Shown here piece after piece: positions 30,289 through 31,580 of a DNA stretch of 31,580 bases. This stretch comes from Sphingomonadales bacterium UBA6157 (lineage in GTDB: Bacteria; Pseudomonadota; Alphaproteobacteria; Sphingomonadales; Sphingomonadaceae). Made by a program: the position numbers and the translations under genes. Location of the stretch: positions 1 through 31,580 of the forward strand of contig DIUN01000046.1 of assembly GCA_002423025.1 (NCBI GenBank), given 5' to 3'. Position 1 is the first letter of the stretch; every line of letters begins with the position of its first letter. Below the pieces are notes generated by a model. The model saw nothing but the letters and a program-made list of their open reading frames with translations. It was not told the DNA's origin and did not search any database.

Positions 30289-30675
30289 CTAGTAGCGCAC
30301 CGCAATCACCAGCGCCCAGACGCTGAGGGCGATCATGATGCCCCAGGTCGCGAGCGCCCCGCCAGCGCGGAAGGCGTTGGTTCCGCCCTTGGCCATGCCG
30401 ATGGCGTGCGCAGCGCGGGCAGCCACCAGCGCCATGCCAGCAGCCCAGAGCGCCTTGGGACTGTCCTGAAACGACGCTTCGATGGCCAGCAACAGGAGCA
30501 GGCAGAACGGCACATATTCGGCAAAATTAGCATGGGCGCGAATGCGCGAAAGCAGCTCGGCATCGCCGCCATCCCCCAGCAGCACCTGAGCCGAAAGCCG
30601 CACCTGCACCACGCGCCACGAAAGCCAGAAGAACAGCAGGCCGAGAAGGCCACCTGTCGCCAACGTCACAACCAT
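30289..30675 (-). CDS. MAPEG family membrane protein
   Basis: The 128-residue, four-helix membrane protein carries the MAPEG signature SRIRAHANFAEYVPFCLLLLLAIE, in which the R-x-H-x-N-x-x-E-Y core is diagnostic. MAPEG proteins (microsomal glutathione S-transferase-like) may conjugate glutathione to lipophilic compounds or reduce peroxides; the bacterial members are mostly uncharacterised. GGGGGA six bases before the ATG supports the start. It lies 44 bases upstream of nothing in its own direction and downstream of bamD on the same strand, so it may be cotranscribed with bamD. Proximity to the glyoxalase-like metallo-hydrolase hints at glutathione chemistry, but the genes are convergent and this is only suggestive. 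Confidence 0.92.
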   Translation of the reverse strand: MVVTLATGGLLGLLFFWLSWRVVQVRLSAQVLLGDGGDAELLSRIRAHANFAEYVPFCLLLLLAIEASFQDSPKALWAAGMALVAARAAHAIGMAKGGTNAFRAGGALATWGIMIALSVWALVIAVRY

Positions 30676-30719
30676 GAAGAGTCCCCCGTCATCCCGCCTG
30701 GCGCTGCGACCGGCACAGC

Positions 30720-31502
30720 TCAGCCCTGCACGCCGCCGTGCTTCTGCATCAGCGCGTAGCTGCGCTCATACCACTTCGAGCCGGGGTAATTGCTGCCCAG
30801 CACCGCGGCGGCCTTGCGCGCTTCCTCGGGGATGCCGAGGGACAGATAGGTCTCGACCAGCCGGTGTAGCGCCTCTGGCGTGTGGCTGGTGGTGTCATAC
30901 TGGTCAATCACGGTGCGGAAGCGCGTTGCGGCGGCAAGATAGAGGCCACGCTTCTGATAGAATCGACCGATCTCCATTTCCTTGCCGGCGAGATGGTCCC
31001 GCGCCAGATCGACCTTCAGCCGTGCATCGGCGGCATAATCGGTGCCCGGATAGCGGCGGATGAGTTCGCCAAGCGAATCAAGGGCCTGCTGGGTGATCTG
31101 CTGGTCACGCTGCACATCCGAGATCTGCTCGTAATAGCTGACCGCGATCATGTAATAAGCGTATGGCGCCTCACGGCTGCCAGGGTGCAGCGATAGGAAG
31201 CGACGCGAAGAGGCAATGGCTTCATTGTATTCGCCAGCAACATAATAGCTGAAAGCGCTCATCAACTGGGCGCGACGGGCCCAGATCGAATACGGATGCT
31301 GGCGCTCGACTTCATCGAATTGGGCTGCGGCCAGCTTATACTGGCGACGGTCCAGCGTATCCTTGGCGACATTGTAGAGAGTCTCCACATCCATCGCCAC
31401 ATAGGCCTGGTCCTTCTTGCCCTTGTTGGAGGCGCAACCTGCCACGGCCAGCGAGGCCATGAGCATGATCAGGACAGGACGAATTACGCGAGACATCGAC
31501 AT
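30720..31502 (-). CDS. bamD: Outer membrane protein assembly factor BamD
   Basis: BamD is the essential lipoprotein of the BAM complex that folds beta-barrel proteins into the outer membrane. The 260-residue sequence has a lipoprotein signal (LMASLAVAGC, lipid-modified Cys23). TPR-type repeats follow, visible as VETLYNVAKDTLDRRQYKLAAAQFDEVERQHPYS and ALDSLGELIRRYPGTDYAADARLKVDLARDHLAGKEMEIGRFYQKRGLYLAAATRF. The last match is a hallmark of BamD. ATG 31502 has AGGGAG five bases upstream; ATG 31496 is the alternative. In many alphaproteobacteria bamD lies in the ftsZ-lpxC-bamD-recN neighbourhood, so lpxC may lie just past the right edge, untestable here. The large autotransporter in this window is a probable client. 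Confidence 0.96.
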   Translation of the reverse strand: MSMSRVIRPVLIMLMASLAVAGCASNKGKKDQAYVAMDVETLYNVAKDTLDRRQYKLAAAQFDEVERQHPYSIWARRAQLMSAFSYYVAGEYNEAIASSRRFLSLHPGSREAPYAYYMIAVSYYEQISDVQRDQQITQQALDSLGELIRRYPGTDYAADARLKVDLARDHLAGKEMEIGRFYQKRGLYLAAATRFRTVIDQYDTTSHTPEALHRLVETYLSLGIPEEARKAAAVLGSNYPGSKWYERSYALMQKHGGVQG

Positions 31503-31539
31503 TTTCTCTCCCTAGCCCAACGCTCTGCGCCTGCCTAGA

Positions 31540-31580
31540 GTTTGATCCACTATCGTGGAAGCGGCACCGGCCCGCGCCCC
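31540..31580 (+). repeat. Dispersed 41-bp structured element, copy 2 (reaches window edge)
   Basis: Upstream of bamD, 38 bases before its ATG, lies GTTTGA, TCCAC-TATC-GTGGA, A, then the same 20-base block as at 18735-18754. The copy runs to the last base of the window, so its true right boundary is unseen. The orientation given is the same as copy 1; relative to bamD it is inverted. Confidence 0.75.

Overview
The window is a compact, GC-rich chromosomal segment of an alphaproteobacterium, most likely a sphingomonad (Sphingomonadales). That placement is an inference from the GC-rich codon use, the kinds of genes present and their arrangement; no rRNA is available to confirm it. I see no insertion sequence, integrase, phage gene or CRISPR array. 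The picture is core chromosome with a few lineage-specific genes.

Left part (1-5250): the 3' end of mfd (transcription-repair coupling) converges on a c-di-GMP phosphodiesterase-type gene with pseudo-receiver, degenerate GGDEF and intact EAL domains. Divergent from it is an overlapping pair, moaA (molybdopterin cofactor) and nadK (NAD kinase), closed by a perfect intrinsic terminator.

Surface block (5251-12240): an AT-rich leader precedes a 1,426-residue protein that joins an autotransporter (signal peptide, repetitive passenger, beta-barrel) to a C-terminal proline linker and an OmpA peptidoglycan-binding domain. A tRNA-Asn with its own promoter, a small single-pass membrane protein and a Tyr/Trp-rich DUF6600-type lipoprotein follow.

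Anbu block (12337-16521): four co-directional genes encode a circularly permuted ATP-grasp protein, an alpha-E (DUF403) protein, a transglutaminase-like protease and the proteasome-like peptidase Anbu. Comparative genomics has described this association, but its substrate is unknown. It is the least understood conserved system in the window.

Central part (16540-20623): an HcaT-like MFS transporter whose 3' end carries a 27-bp tandem duplication, an SDR oxidoreductase, an orphan secreted 157-residue protein behind a structured leader, a possible 28-residue membrane miniprotein directly behind an 18-bp perfect hairpin, a SIMPL/DUF541 periplasmic protein and a GlsB/YeaQ-type membrane protein.

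Right part (20855-31580): an RND efflux adaptor and permease with an overlapping DUF445 gene and no outer-membrane channel; convergent with these, aspartate aminotransferase and a fused PabB-PabC for folate p-aminobenzoate; then a YcbL-type metallo-hydrolase, a MAPEG protein and the BAM lipoprotein BamD. BamD, the autotransporter, OmpA domain, lipoprotein and efflux genes make envelope biology the main theme.

The strongest non-coding signal is a 41-bp element found twice, downstream of the SDR gene and upstream of bamD. The copies are 37/41 identical and share a conserved stem with a variable loop.
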